Source of the DNA: Robiginitomaculum sp.
GTDB lineage: Bacteria; Pseudomonadota; Alphaproteobacteria; Caulobacterales; Maricaulaceae
Reading direction: 5' to 3'
NCBI GenBank assembly: GCA_016765255.1
Contig: JAESQI010000100.1
Span: 1-6,030 of the forward strand
Length of the DNA stretch: 6,030 nt
The notes under the pieces were generated by a model. The model was not told where the DNA came from, did not search any database, and saw only the letters and a program-made list of their open reading frames with translations. Made by a program: the position numbers and the translations under genes. Below are positions 1 to 5,794 of the stretch, in pieces (position 1 is the stretch's first letter; each line of letters opens with the position of its first letter).

Positions 1-1
1 A

Positions 2-541
2 AAAAATACCATCCATTTGGCGATAGCCGTTTGGTCGTGGGGCGATTATTTTGTCGACAAAATGAAAGGTATTCGGTTATGTATGGCGCAGTGGAAACGC
101 CCTGCACCAGATACAATTCCGTGCAAAGCAAAGGGAGCTGGGCTGTATATGATCTGTACAATGGCCAAACATACCGCGTCTGATAAAGGTTTTGATGACG
201 CGCTTATGTTGGATTACAAAGGCCGCATCGCCGAATGTACGGGCGCGCATATCTTCTTTATTCGCGACGGGGAACTCCATACGCCGACCAATGATATTTT
301 GCTCGACGGCATAACGAGGAAGACGGTTTTGGCGCTTGCAAAGCATCGCGGTCTTAAAGTCCATGCCCGCGATATTTATCCTGAAGAACTCCCGAGTTTT
401 TCAGAAGTGTTTATTGTTGGTACTGCGGCTGAAATCACGCCCGTGCGCTCGATTGAGAAATTGAAATACACACCGGGCACAATCAGCGAAAATATGGTCG
501 AAGATTATGACCGCCTTGTGCACCGCAAACTCAAGCTTTAG
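2..541 (+). CDS. ilvE: Branched-chain amino acid aminotransferase, C-terminal part (5' end outside window)
   Basis: PLP-dependent fold-type IV transaminase that interconverts Leu/Ile/Val and their 2-oxo acids, using glutamate/2-oxoglutarate, in the cytoplasm. The frame is open from base 2 with no stop, so the protein starts upstream; a TTG at 17 is an internal codon, not a credible start. Visible residues, counted from that TTG: PCKAKGAG with the probable PLP Schiff-base Lys at residue 39 (aligning with TAAKAGG of E. coli IlvE), the cofactor Glu in IAECTG at residue 73, GITR at 98-101 and GTAAEITPV at 135-143. These are the usual order and spacing for the family. The N-terminal small domain is missing only because of the window edge. 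The gene runs toward pgsA, and its TAG (539-541) overlaps the pgsA TAA. A D-amino-acid transaminase or aminodeoxychorismate lyase is less likely given the GTAAEITPV and LYMIC blocks. Confidence 0.9.
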   Translation, partial: KNTIHLAIAVWSWGDYFVDKMKGIRLCMAQWKRPAPDTIPCKAKGAGLYMICTMAKHTASDKGFDDALMLDYKGRIAECTGAHIFFIRDGELHTPTNDILLDGITRKTVLALAKHRGLKVHARDIYPEELPSFSEVFIVGTAAEITPVRSIEKLKYTPGTISENMVEDYDRLVHRKLKL

Positions 542-1116
542 CGAAAAGTTTCGCGGATATAATGCAGGCCCGTATAAAGGGACAAGCAAGCGGCAAGCCA
601 CAAAAACCCAAACCCTATATGTGTCATAAGGGCAGATGTGTGTGCGTTGGTGTGAACAGCCAAGCCGACTAATAGTAGGGTTATCGCTAACATTTCTGTT
701 GCTGTCTTCCATTTGGCCAACTTAGTGGGCGAGAGGATAATGTCTGCATTGGCCGCGTGTTCTCGCGTGCCGCTGATAAAAATATCGCGAAATATAATGG
801 CGATTGACGGAACCAGTATAATCCAGCTCCCTCCAAATTTGATCATAAAGGCCATGAGACAGCCCGCCACCAATAACTTATCTGCTATGGGATCGAGCAT
901 GCGCCCAAAATCCGAAACCAGCTTCCATTTTCTTGCCAGATATCCATCGAGAAAATCGGTGATGGCGCAATAGATAAAGATGCTGAGTGCAATCATATTA
1001 GGCGGTGGTTCTGCGCTCAAAATTCCCCAAATCAACAGAGGGATTAACGCAATTCGGCTGAGGGTCAGGGCGTTTGGAAGCCAATACAGTGAATGTCGAG
1101 GCGAGGATATTTGCAT
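538..1116 (-). CDS. pgsA: CDP-diacylglycerol--glycerol-3-phosphate 3-phosphatidyltransferase
   Basis: Inner-membrane enzyme making phosphatidylglycerophosphate from CDP-diacylglycerol and glycerol 3-phosphate, the committed step to phosphatidylglycerol and cardiolipin. The 192-aa length is typical. The CDP-alcohol phosphotransferase signature D-x2-DG-x2-AR-x8-G-x3-D-x3-D is complete: D54, D57, G58, A61, R62, G71, D75, D79. Further PgsA-type blocks are NALTLSR at 15-21, SGTREH at 115-120 and a Lys-rich AKWKTATEM at 134-142, matching GKVKTTAQM of E. coli PgsA. Several hydrophobic segments (about 12-34, 40-56, 81-110, 142-154, 165-184) fit the six-helix fold. It is last in the minus-strand train, its ATG 2 nt after the stop of the preceding paralogue. 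No strong Shine-Dalgarno is visible, which suggests translational coupling. Its downstream end collides with the aminotransferase gene. Confidence 0.93.
   Translation of the reverse strand: MQISSPRHSLYWLPNALTLSRIALIPLLIWGILSAEPPPNMIALSIFIYCAITDFLDGYLARKWKLVSDFGRMLDPIADKLLVAGCLMAFMIKFGGSWIILVPSIAIIFRDIFISGTREHAANADIILSPTKLAKWKTATEMLAITLLLVGLAVHTNAHTSALMTHIGFGFLWLAACLSLYTGLHYIRETFR
541..554. terminator. Short inverted repeat at the convergent gene junction, weak terminator candidate
   Basis: GCGAAAAGTTTCGC can pair GCGAA with TTCGC around a 4-nt loop. It starts at the last base of the aminotransferase stop codon and lies within the last codons of pgsA. There is no T run after it in either direction, so a classical intrinsic terminator is not shown. 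It is the only hairpin I noticed where transcription from both sides should end. Confidence 0.2.
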
Positions 1117-1118
1117 GA

Positions 1119-1835
1119 CTAGGCTTTAGTTTCGTCAGGTGTCTGCATTTTCGCCGTCATAAATTTAAAGGCTGTGATCACCGCGAGGATGGCCGCAATC
1201 CAAAGGATAACAAGCCCGATATTCCACACAATTGGCGAGGCGTTGTCATAGACTTTGAGGGCGCTCTCTGCCGTATCGCCAGCCCGCAGGCCATCTATGA
1301 AATTGGACAGCCAAGGCGAGGCGACCAATATGCAAGTGGCGAGCATAGCCAGAGCGCTTTTAATATCGCCTAGACGGGTTTCTAAAAACCCGTATTTTGA
1401 AAACTCAGACCCCTTAACCAAGGCTAGAAATATATCGCGGCCAATTATGGTAAAGGCGGGAACTGCAAAACTCCAATGCAATAGTCCCGCTTTATAAGTC
1501 ACCCATAGCAGAGCCAGCAATGTGCCGCCAACTAGAACGGAATCGGCCATATCATCAAACCAGCCAAGTAGACGCCCGTTTTTTTTGAGGCTGCCCCCAA
1601 TTTTGTCGTCCAATAGATCGGTAAGGGCGGCAATGGCAAATAAGAATGAAGCCAGCAAAACCAGTGCGAGATCAAGCGAGACAAACCCCATTGGATCATC
1701 TTCCTGCCCAGACCACGCCCTGATAATAATAAACATGATGAGCGGGGTTAACAGAACGCGCACGAGGGTGAGACCATCTGCCAGCGCGCCGTTTATGTTC
1801 TCAATATCATCGTCTTTATTCGTTGAAGTATTCAT
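1119..1835 (-). CDS. Divergent CDP-alcohol phosphatidyltransferase family membrane protein
   Basis: A 238-aa polytopic membrane protein clearly related to PgsA: GLTLVRVLLTP at 21-31 resembles the PgsA NALTLSR region, RDIF is at 133-136, and a GDIKSALAML block at 156-165 corresponds to the PgsA Lys motif. The four metal-binding Asp of the family are kept at exact spacing (D73, D76, D94, D98). However, the Gly after the second Asp is D77, the A-R pair is G80-G81, and the Gly expected at 90 is Leu, with a Gly at 91. An acidic, polar N-terminus (NKDDD) and an extra loop around 180-200 set it apart from PgsA. The substrate alcohol is therefore unknown; it may be a phospholipid synthase with another acceptor or a non-catalytic partner. 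Its ATG lies 20 nt inside the end of uvrC, and pgsA follows 2 nt later. The frame is intact across an A8 run. Confidence 0.85.
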   Translation of the reverse strand: MNTSTNKDDDIENINGALADGLTLVRVLLTPLIMFIIIRAWSGQEDDPMGFVSLDLALVLLASFLFAIAALTDLLDDKIGGSLKKNGRLLGWFDDMADSVLVGGTLLALLWVTYKAGLLHWSFAVPAFTIIGRDIFLALVKGSEFSKYGFLETRLGDIKSALAMLATCILVASPWLSNFIDGLRAGDTAESALKVYDNASPIVWNIGLVILWIAAILAVITAFKFMTAKMQTPDETKA

Positions 1836-2685
1836 GGATTTTCTGTGCGAGCATTTTGCTCACCCCCTCTATTTTTGTCAGGTCTTCACTCGAGGCCTGA
1901 GAAACAGCTTTTGCAGAGCCGAAATACGCAAGCAGTGCTTTTTTTCGACCTGGCCCAATACCGTCAATAGCATCAAGTGGGTTGGTATGCATCGGTTTTT
2001 TGCGTTTGGCGCGGTGGGTTCCAATGGCAAAGCGGTGGGCTTCGTCGCGCAAACGTTGTAGATAATAAAGAACAGGCGTGCGGGGGGGTAGAGTAAATTC
2101 AGGTCGCCCATTCATATGAAAACTTTCCCGGCCTGCATTTCTGTCGGGCCCTTTGGCAATGGCTACCAAAACTGTGCGCTCTAATACACCCAATTCGCCC
2201 AATATTTCGGTGACGGCGCTTAATTGTCCCTTGCCGCCGTCAATCAATACGAGGTCTGGCCATATAAGGTTCTCGTCTTTCATCAAGCGCGAGAACCGTC
2301 TGCGCATGACTTCGCGCATCATTGCGTAATCATCTCCGGGTTTTGTCTCCATATCTTTAATGTTAAAGGTGCGGTATTCGCGTTTTAAAAACCCTTCAGC
2401 GCCAGCGACAATAAATGCCCCCACAGAATTTGTGCCTTGAATATGGCTATTGTCATAGACTTCGATACGCTCAGGCGGATCGCTCAAATCAAAAACATCG
2501 ACAAGCCCTTGCAAGAGTTTTTTCTGGGACGCGGTATCAGCCATTTTGCGGGCCAAGGCTTCGCTCGCATTTTTCTTGGCCATGTCGACAATATTGCGTT
2601 TTTCGCCGCGCATGGGTTTAAAAATTTTAAACGATCCGTTTTTACGCTCGGACAAGGCCGTTTCCAAAAGCTCTTTATTGGGCAA
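1816..2685 (-). CDS. uvrC: UvrC C-terminal part (RNase H-like nuclease and HhH domains), separated by a frameshift
   Basis: Second half of the excinuclease subunit that makes the 5' incision in nucleotide excision repair. The first possible start codon in this frame is TTG 2685, but homology begins earlier: the frame is open from 2718, and residues encoded from 2706 read QVFVNYVL and continue the UvrC alignment. Counted from 2685, it shows MRGEKR at 25-30, the endonuclease V/RNase H-like catalytic residues D78 (YDNSH), D149 (IDGGKGQ) and H217 (DEAHRF), and a C-terminal helix-hairpin-helix DNA-binding region at about 237-289 (IDGIGPG, KIEGVS). No ribosome binding site was identified before the TTG, so independent translation is doubtful. 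Joined to the upstream fragment by a -1 shift, the product would be 617 aa, a normal UvrC length (E. coli 610). The stop overlaps the start of the next gene by 20 nt. Confidence 0.9.
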   Translation of the reverse strand: MPNKELLETALSERKNGSFKIFKPMRGEKRNIVDMAKKNASEALARKMADTASQKKLLQGLVDVFDLSDPPERIEVYDNSHIQGTNSVGAFIVAGAEGFLKREYRTFNIKDMETKPGDDYAMMREVMRRRFSRLMKDENLIWPDLVLIDGGKGQLSAVTEILGELGVLERTVLVAIAKGPDRNAGRESFHMNGRPEFTLPPRTPVLYYLQRLRDEAHRFAIGTHRAKRKKPMHTNPLDAIDGIGPGRKKALLAYFGSAKAVSQASSEDLTKIEGVSKMLAQKIHEYFNE

Positions 2686-3668
2686 AACATAATTGACAAA
2701 GACCTGTTTGGGAATGGGTTACCAAGATAGAATTGCGCCAGAAACGCGTCCAGAATATGGGCGGCGTCCGCGTCTTTGCTATGACGGGGGAAATAAGCAT
2801 GGCTGCCCCAATTTTGCCCAGCGCGAAAGAAAAACACCTGCACACACGCCTGCCCACCTTGCATATGAAGGGCGGCGATATCGGCTTCGGTAAATGTCGT
2901 CGGGGTAACGTGAGTTTTTCCAGAGCTGACAAAGGCCATCGCTTGTAACCGGTCACGGATTTCCGCCGCCTGTTCAAAATCTAAATTTTTGGAAGCCTTC
3001 GCCATTTGTTTTTGTAATTTGGTGCGTAATATCCCTGATTTCCCAGACAAGAAATCGGATGCTTCTTGGTTGAGTTGTGCGTAGTCCTCTAAGCTAATCT
3101 CGCCTGTACAGGGCGCAGCGCAGCGTTTGATTTGGTGCAGCATACAAGGGCGCGTTCGACTGTCATATACACTATCAGAACAGGTGCGCAGACGAAACGC
3201 GCGCTGTAACGTATCCAACGTGCGGTTGACCGCAGAGGCCGAGGCAAATGGGCCGTAATACTGCCCCGGTTTTGAGCGCTTACCACGGTGCTTCATCAAT
3301 TGGGCCGCCATATGGTCGTCGCGCATAAGGATATAAGGAAGGCTTTTATCATCTCTGAGTAAAATATTATAGTGCGGCTTTAAGCGTTTTATCAAACTGG
3401 CTTCGAGTAGAAGAGCTTCGGTTTCACTTTTTGTAATCACGAATTCCATGCTGGTTGTTGCCCGGATCATTCGTTTAATCCGCACGGGGTGACGGTCATA
3501 ACGCGTATAAGCTTGCACTCTTTTTTTGAGGTTTTTTGCCTTCCCCACATAGAGAAGCTTGCCGTGCTCATCAAACATTCGGTAAACCCCAGGTTTGCCA
3601 GATAAGGTTTTCACATAAGCATTGATCTTATCTGTACCTGTTAAATCCTGTTTTGGGGGTTCACGCAT
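2484..3668 (-). CDS. uvrC: UvrC N-terminal part (GIY-YIG nuclease, Cys cluster, UVR motif), frameshifted after about residue 318
   Basis: First half of UvrC, whose GIY-YIG domain makes the 3' incision beside a DNA lesion. Visible: GVY at 27-29 and YVG at 40-42 of the GIY-YIG motif, R50, E89 in LLLEASL as the likely metal-binding Glu, and N101. Four cysteines at 163, 175, 183 and 187 have the same 12/8/4 spacing as the iron-sulfur cysteines of E. coli UvrC. A UVR (UvrB-binding) motif lies at about 218-244. UvrC homology stops near residue 318 (FYLGNP). The remaining 73-76 codons are out-of-frame sequence, ending at 2484. The ATG at 3668 overlaps the end of folB by 8 nt, without a clear Shine-Dalgarno, indicating translational coupling. 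Because every catalytic residue is preserved on both sides, I favour a recent or artefactual single-base loss over old gene decay. Confidence 0.9.
   Translation of the reverse strand: MREPPKQDLTGTDKINAYVKTLSGKPGVYRMFDEHGKLLYVGKAKNLKKRVQAYTRYDRHPVRIKRMIRATTSMEFVITKSETEALLLEASLIKRLKPHYNILLRDDKSLPYILMRDDHMAAQLMKHRGKRSKPGQYYGPFASASAVNRTLDTLQRAFRLRTCSDSVYDSRTRPCMLHQIKRCAAPCTGEISLEDYAQLNQEASDFLSGKSGILRTKLQKQMAKASKNLDFEQAAEIRDRLQAMAFVSSGKTHVTPTTFTEADIAALHMQGGQACVQVFFFRAGQNWGSHAYFPRHSKDADAAHILDAFLAQFYLGNPFPNRSLSIMFCPIKSFWKRPCPSVKTDRLKFLNPCAAKNAILSTWPRKMRAKPWPAKWLIPRPRKNSCKGLSMFLI
2706..2718 (-). other. Frameshift point in uvrC, with in-phase C CCA AAC heptamer
   Basis: Reading frame 0 of uvrC gives FYLGNPFPN, and the frame starting one base earlier gives PIPKQVFVNYVLPNK. 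The ungapped protein alignment needs a switch between 2718 and 2706. The -1 frame has a TAA at 2721-2719, so the switch must come after it. A one-base loss in the C run at 2718-2716 (GGT AAC CC- ATT CCC AAA) would restore FYLGNPIPKQVF with no gap. Alternatively, bases 2712-2706 form C CCA AAC in the phase X XXY YYZ of -1 slippery sites; slippage there would give FYLGNPFPNQVF of the same length. I see no upstream Shine-Dalgarno-like stimulator and no strong downstream hairpin, which argues against programmed frameshifting. Confidence 0.85.
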
Positions 3669-4035
3669 CGCGGCTTAAATGAATTTCTACACCCGCAAAT
3701 TCAGCATTTATCAACGCATGGGGTTTGGCTATCCGAACGGTGCAGGCGATTACGCGTTTGTCCGTATCCAGTGCCCAATTTGCAATGCGCGTAGCCAATG
3801 TTTCCACGAGCTGAACATGAGCTTCTTGTGCAAATTCTGCGGCTATTTGTGCCACCAAAGCATAATCAAGGGTCTCGGCCAAACGGTCATCATCTGGAGC
3901 GGGCATGGCTCCCATATCCAGTTCCACACTGATAATAATCGGTTGTGTGCTTTCGTATTCATGGGGGTGAACACCAATAGAGGCTTGAACTTCTAAATTT
4001 TGTACAAATATTTTCGTATTGGAATGATAGGGCAT
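3661..4035 (-). CDS. folB: Dihydroneopterin aldolase
   Basis: Cytoplasmic folate-pathway enzyme that cleaves 7,8-dihydroneopterin to 6-hydroxymethyl-7,8-dihydropterin and glycolaldehyde (often also epimerising it). The 124-aa length is typical of the single-domain octameric enzyme. Active-site residues in the family order are present: E26 in GVHPHE (E22 of the S. aureus enzyme), Y58 in LDYALV (Y54), E78 in LVETLA (E74) and K104 in IAKPHAL (K100). The C-terminal GVEIHL strand is also typical. The ATG at 4035 is 3 nt after the stop of the upstream pteridine-reductase-like gene (TAA ACC ATG), and the TGA overlaps the uvrC start by 8 nt, so it is translationally linked on both sides. The adjoining SDR makes a pterin/folate role more secure. 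Confidence 0.95.
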   Translation of the reverse strand: MPYHSNTKIFVQNLEVQASIGVHPHEYESTQPIIISVELDMGAMPAPDDDRLAETLDYALVAQIAAEFAQEAHVQLVETLATRIANWALDTDKRVIACTVRIAKPHALINAEFAGVEIHLSRDA

Positions 4036-4038
4036 GGT

Positions 4039-4764
4039 TTAGCCTTTAAAAATGAGATGTTCGCCGCCGTCCACACAGATCATCTGACCCGTTACGGCAT
4101 GGGCCTCGAGGAGATAGCGCACGGCATGCAAGATTGTATCAGGCGGAGAGCCGGACTTTAAGATTGTCGCGTCAATTTCTGCCTTAAAATCTGCCGCACT
4201 TTGATGGGTGTTTTGTAGCGTTGGGCCCGGCCCGATGCCGCAAACCCGAATGTGCGGCGCTAAACTTTGCGCAAGTGTTTGGGTGGCCCAGTACAAAGCA
4301 GACTTAGATAGGCTATAGGTAAAATAATCTGGACTTGGCTTTAAAACCCGATGATCAATCATATTGATAATTACGCCCTTTTCGTCTGTTGGCAAAAGGT
4401 GTGCGAATTGTTGTGTTAGAGACAGGGGCGCTTTTACATTCACACTCATATGGTGATCATAAAGCGCGGCGTTAAAATTGTGCGCGCTATCAGGACAATA
4501 GGTGGACGCATTGTTAATCAAAGCCGTTAGCGGCCTGCCCAAGGCCATGCTTGCCCGCGAAACCAGTGTGTCGAGTTCACTGGGGACATTAAGATTGGCT
4601 TGCACGACCACTGCACCGCCTCCTAACTGCGCGGCCAAAGTTTCGGCGCTGTCTTTGGAGCGGTTATAATGGATGGCAATTGCCCACCCGTCTTGAGCAA
4701 GGCCAATTGCCAATGCTTTGCCAATGCGCGTAGCGGCTCCTGTTATGAGTACGGATTTCGTCAT
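4039..4764 (-). CDS. SDR oxidoreductase of the pteridine reductase / FolM type
   Basis: A 241-aa Rossmann-fold NAD(P)H oxidoreductase, probably reducing a dihydropterin or dihydrofolate. The nucleotide-binding motif is TGAATRIG at 8-15, with Arg13 where classical SDRs have Gly. This is the TGxxxRxG form of trypanosomatid PTR1 (TGAAKRLG) and FolM. HYNRS at 32-36 matches the PTR1 HYxRS segment used for NADPH. NNAS is at 84-87. The usual catalytic Ser is replaced by D137, followed by Y150 and K154, reproducing the D181/Y194/K198 spacing of Leishmania PTR1. The C-terminal VDGG at 231-234 is general for SDRs. It lies 3 nt upstream of folB, which supports a folate/pterin substrate. No clear Shine-Dalgarno precedes the ATG. 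Whether it acts as a backup dihydrofolate reductase, a dihydromonapterin reductase or something else cannot be read from sequence. Confidence 0.85.
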   Translation of the reverse strand: MTKSVLITGAATRIGKALAIGLAQDGWAIAIHYNRSKDSAETLAAQLGGGAVVVQANLNVPSELDTLVSRASMALGRPLTALINNASTYCPDSAHNFNAALYDHHMSVNVKAPLSLTQQFAHLLPTDEKGVIINMIDHRVLKPSPDYFTYSLSKSALYWATQTLAQSLAPHIRVCGIGPGPTLQNTHQSAADFKAEIDATILKSGSPPDTILHAVRYLLEAHAVTGQMICVDGGEHLIFKG

Positions 4765-4802
4765 GTGGTCAGGCTATCACGCCAAAGCTTACCCGCCAAG
4801 TT

Positions 4803-5783
4803 TTATGCACCAAGCGATATTCTAATCGTTGCCGCTATAAACAGCGCATATCCTATGAGGAAGACTATGCCCGTTTTGCGGCTAATCGGTGTGCGCCGAA
4901 GGATGAAAAAGGTAAGGGCAACGATTGAAGCGAGCATAACCCATACTTCAAACCCAAGAAAACCTCTTGGAATATGCACTGGCCCCGTTAAGGCGGCAGC
5001 GCCCATGACGGCGAAAATGTTAAATACGTTTGACCCCAGTACATTGCCGATGGCCAAATCCGTTTGTCTGCGCCACGCAGCCACAATTACAGTGGCAAGC
5101 TCGGGCAGGGATGTACCAATCGCAACAATGGTTAGGCCAATCATGGCTTGGCTCACGCCGAGTGAACTGGCGATTTCTGTCGCGTTATCAACGATGAGGT
5201 GGCCACCAAAAGCAAGCCCGACTATGCCAAACAGGATAAAGAAAATTGTTAATCCCATGCTTTGGGGCATGCCTTCCATTTCGTCTACGCTTGCCATATC
5301 GTGTAGGGCGGGGTCATCTGATCCCGATTTTGCCAAGCCAAACATCCAGAGTAGGTAGATAATGATCCCGCCAAACAAAATCGCGCCGTGCCAGAAAACC
5401 AACGGGCCTGGCATTAACATGAGCACGATGAGTATGATTGTGGCCACAACGGCAATTGCAGAGTTTCGTGCAACGCCAGCCACATTGGTTGGAATAGATA
5501 TGACCAGAGCGGGAATGCCGAGAACCAGCAATACATTGGCAATATTAGAACCAACTACATTGCCAATGGCAAGTTCACTGGCATCCCTTAGGACGGCTTG
5601 GATGCTGACCACTAATTCGGGAGCAGATGTGCCAAAGGCGACAATCGTGAGGCCAATAATAAGTGGAGGGATACCCCATTTACTCGCAAGTGCCGCAGCC
5701 CCCCGCACAAGCCAGTCGCCAGCCCATAACAAAAGCATGACGCCTGCGACTAGGAGCAGGAACGGGATTAAGATTTCGGACAA
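4803..5783 (-). CDS. CaCA-family sodium/calcium-type cation exchanger (YrbG-like)
   Basis: A 326-aa inner-membrane antiporter of the Ca2+:cation antiporter family, expected to move Ca2+ against Na+ or H+. Ten hydrophobic segments (about 4-20, 39-62, 72-97, 105-124, 129-150, 177-198, 212-236, 244-265, 279-295, 303-322) form two halves around a hydrophilic, acidic loop at 152-176. Both alpha repeats are intact: GTSAPE at 51-56 with GNVVGSNIAN at 74-83, and GTSLPE at 223-228 with GNVLGSNVFN at 246-255. E56 and E228 are the expected ion-coordinating Glu residues. The start is TTG (5783-5781). An in-frame TAG lies at 5795-5793, AGGAAG sits 5 nt upstream, and the next in-frame ATG is at codon 16, inside the first helix. 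It follows the 46-aa membrane ORF by 9 nt and precedes the SDR by 38 nt. The actual ion is not provable from sequence. Confidence 0.93.
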   Translation of the reverse strand: MSEILIPFLLLVAGVMLLLWAGDWLVRGAAALASKWGIPPLIIGLTIVAFGTSAPELVVSIQAVLRDASELAIGNVVGSNIANVLLVLGIPALVISIPTNVAGVARNSAIAVVATIILIVLMLMPGPLVFWHGAILFGGIIIYLLWMFGLAKSGSDDPALHDMASVDEMEGMPQSMGLTIFFILFGIVGLAFGGHLIVDNATEIASSLGVSQAMIGLTIVAIGTSLPELATVIVAAWRRQTDLAIGNVLGSNVFNIFAVMGAAALTGPVHIPRGFLGFEVWVMLASIVALTFFILRRTPISRKTGIVFLIGYALFIAATIRISLGA

Positions 5784-5788
5784 GTGAA

Positions 5789-5794
5789 CTTCCT
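5789..5794 (-). promoter_or_regulatory. Shine-Dalgarno AGGAAG deciding the TTG start of the exchanger
   Basis: AGGAAG ends 5 nt before TTG 5783 and overlaps the TAG that ends the 46-aa ORF (TAGGAAG). With an in-frame stop just upstream, it fixes the TTG as the start and suggests that ribosomes finishing the short ORF re-initiate on the exchanger. Confidence 0.65.

Noticed and set aside
17..19. TTG as the start of the aminotransferase
   Set aside because: The frame is open to the window edge and the codons upstream (KNTIH) continue the conserved IH.AIA.W strand, so the gene begins outside the window.
557..562. TATAAT on the plus strand just after the aminotransferase stop
   Set aside because: It lies inside the pgsA coding sequence with no plausible -35 partner noted and no plus-strand gene downstream.
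1939..1945. T7 run in the HhH part of uvrC as a second frameshift point
   Set aside because: The translation GRKKALL is continuous with the family motif on both sides, so the frame is correct here.
713..2061. Plus-strand open frames opposite pgsA and the second phosphatidyltransferase
   Set aside because: No family resemblance; antisense to membrane-protein genes whose catalytic motifs are clear.
4765..4802. 38-nt gap between the exchanger and the SDR as a terminator or promoter; it holds CGCCAA twice (4780-4785 and 4794-4799) and a HindIII-type palindrome
   Set aside because: The repeats are direct, not inverted, there is no T run, and no -35/-10 pair has acceptable spacing. I see no signal breaking the gene train.
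4669..5787. Long open frames on the plus strand opposite the exchanger and the start of the SDR
   Set aside because: They mirror the well-supported minus-strand genes, give low-complexity Met/Thr/Ala/Pro-rich translations with no recognisable motif, and lack ribosome binding sites.
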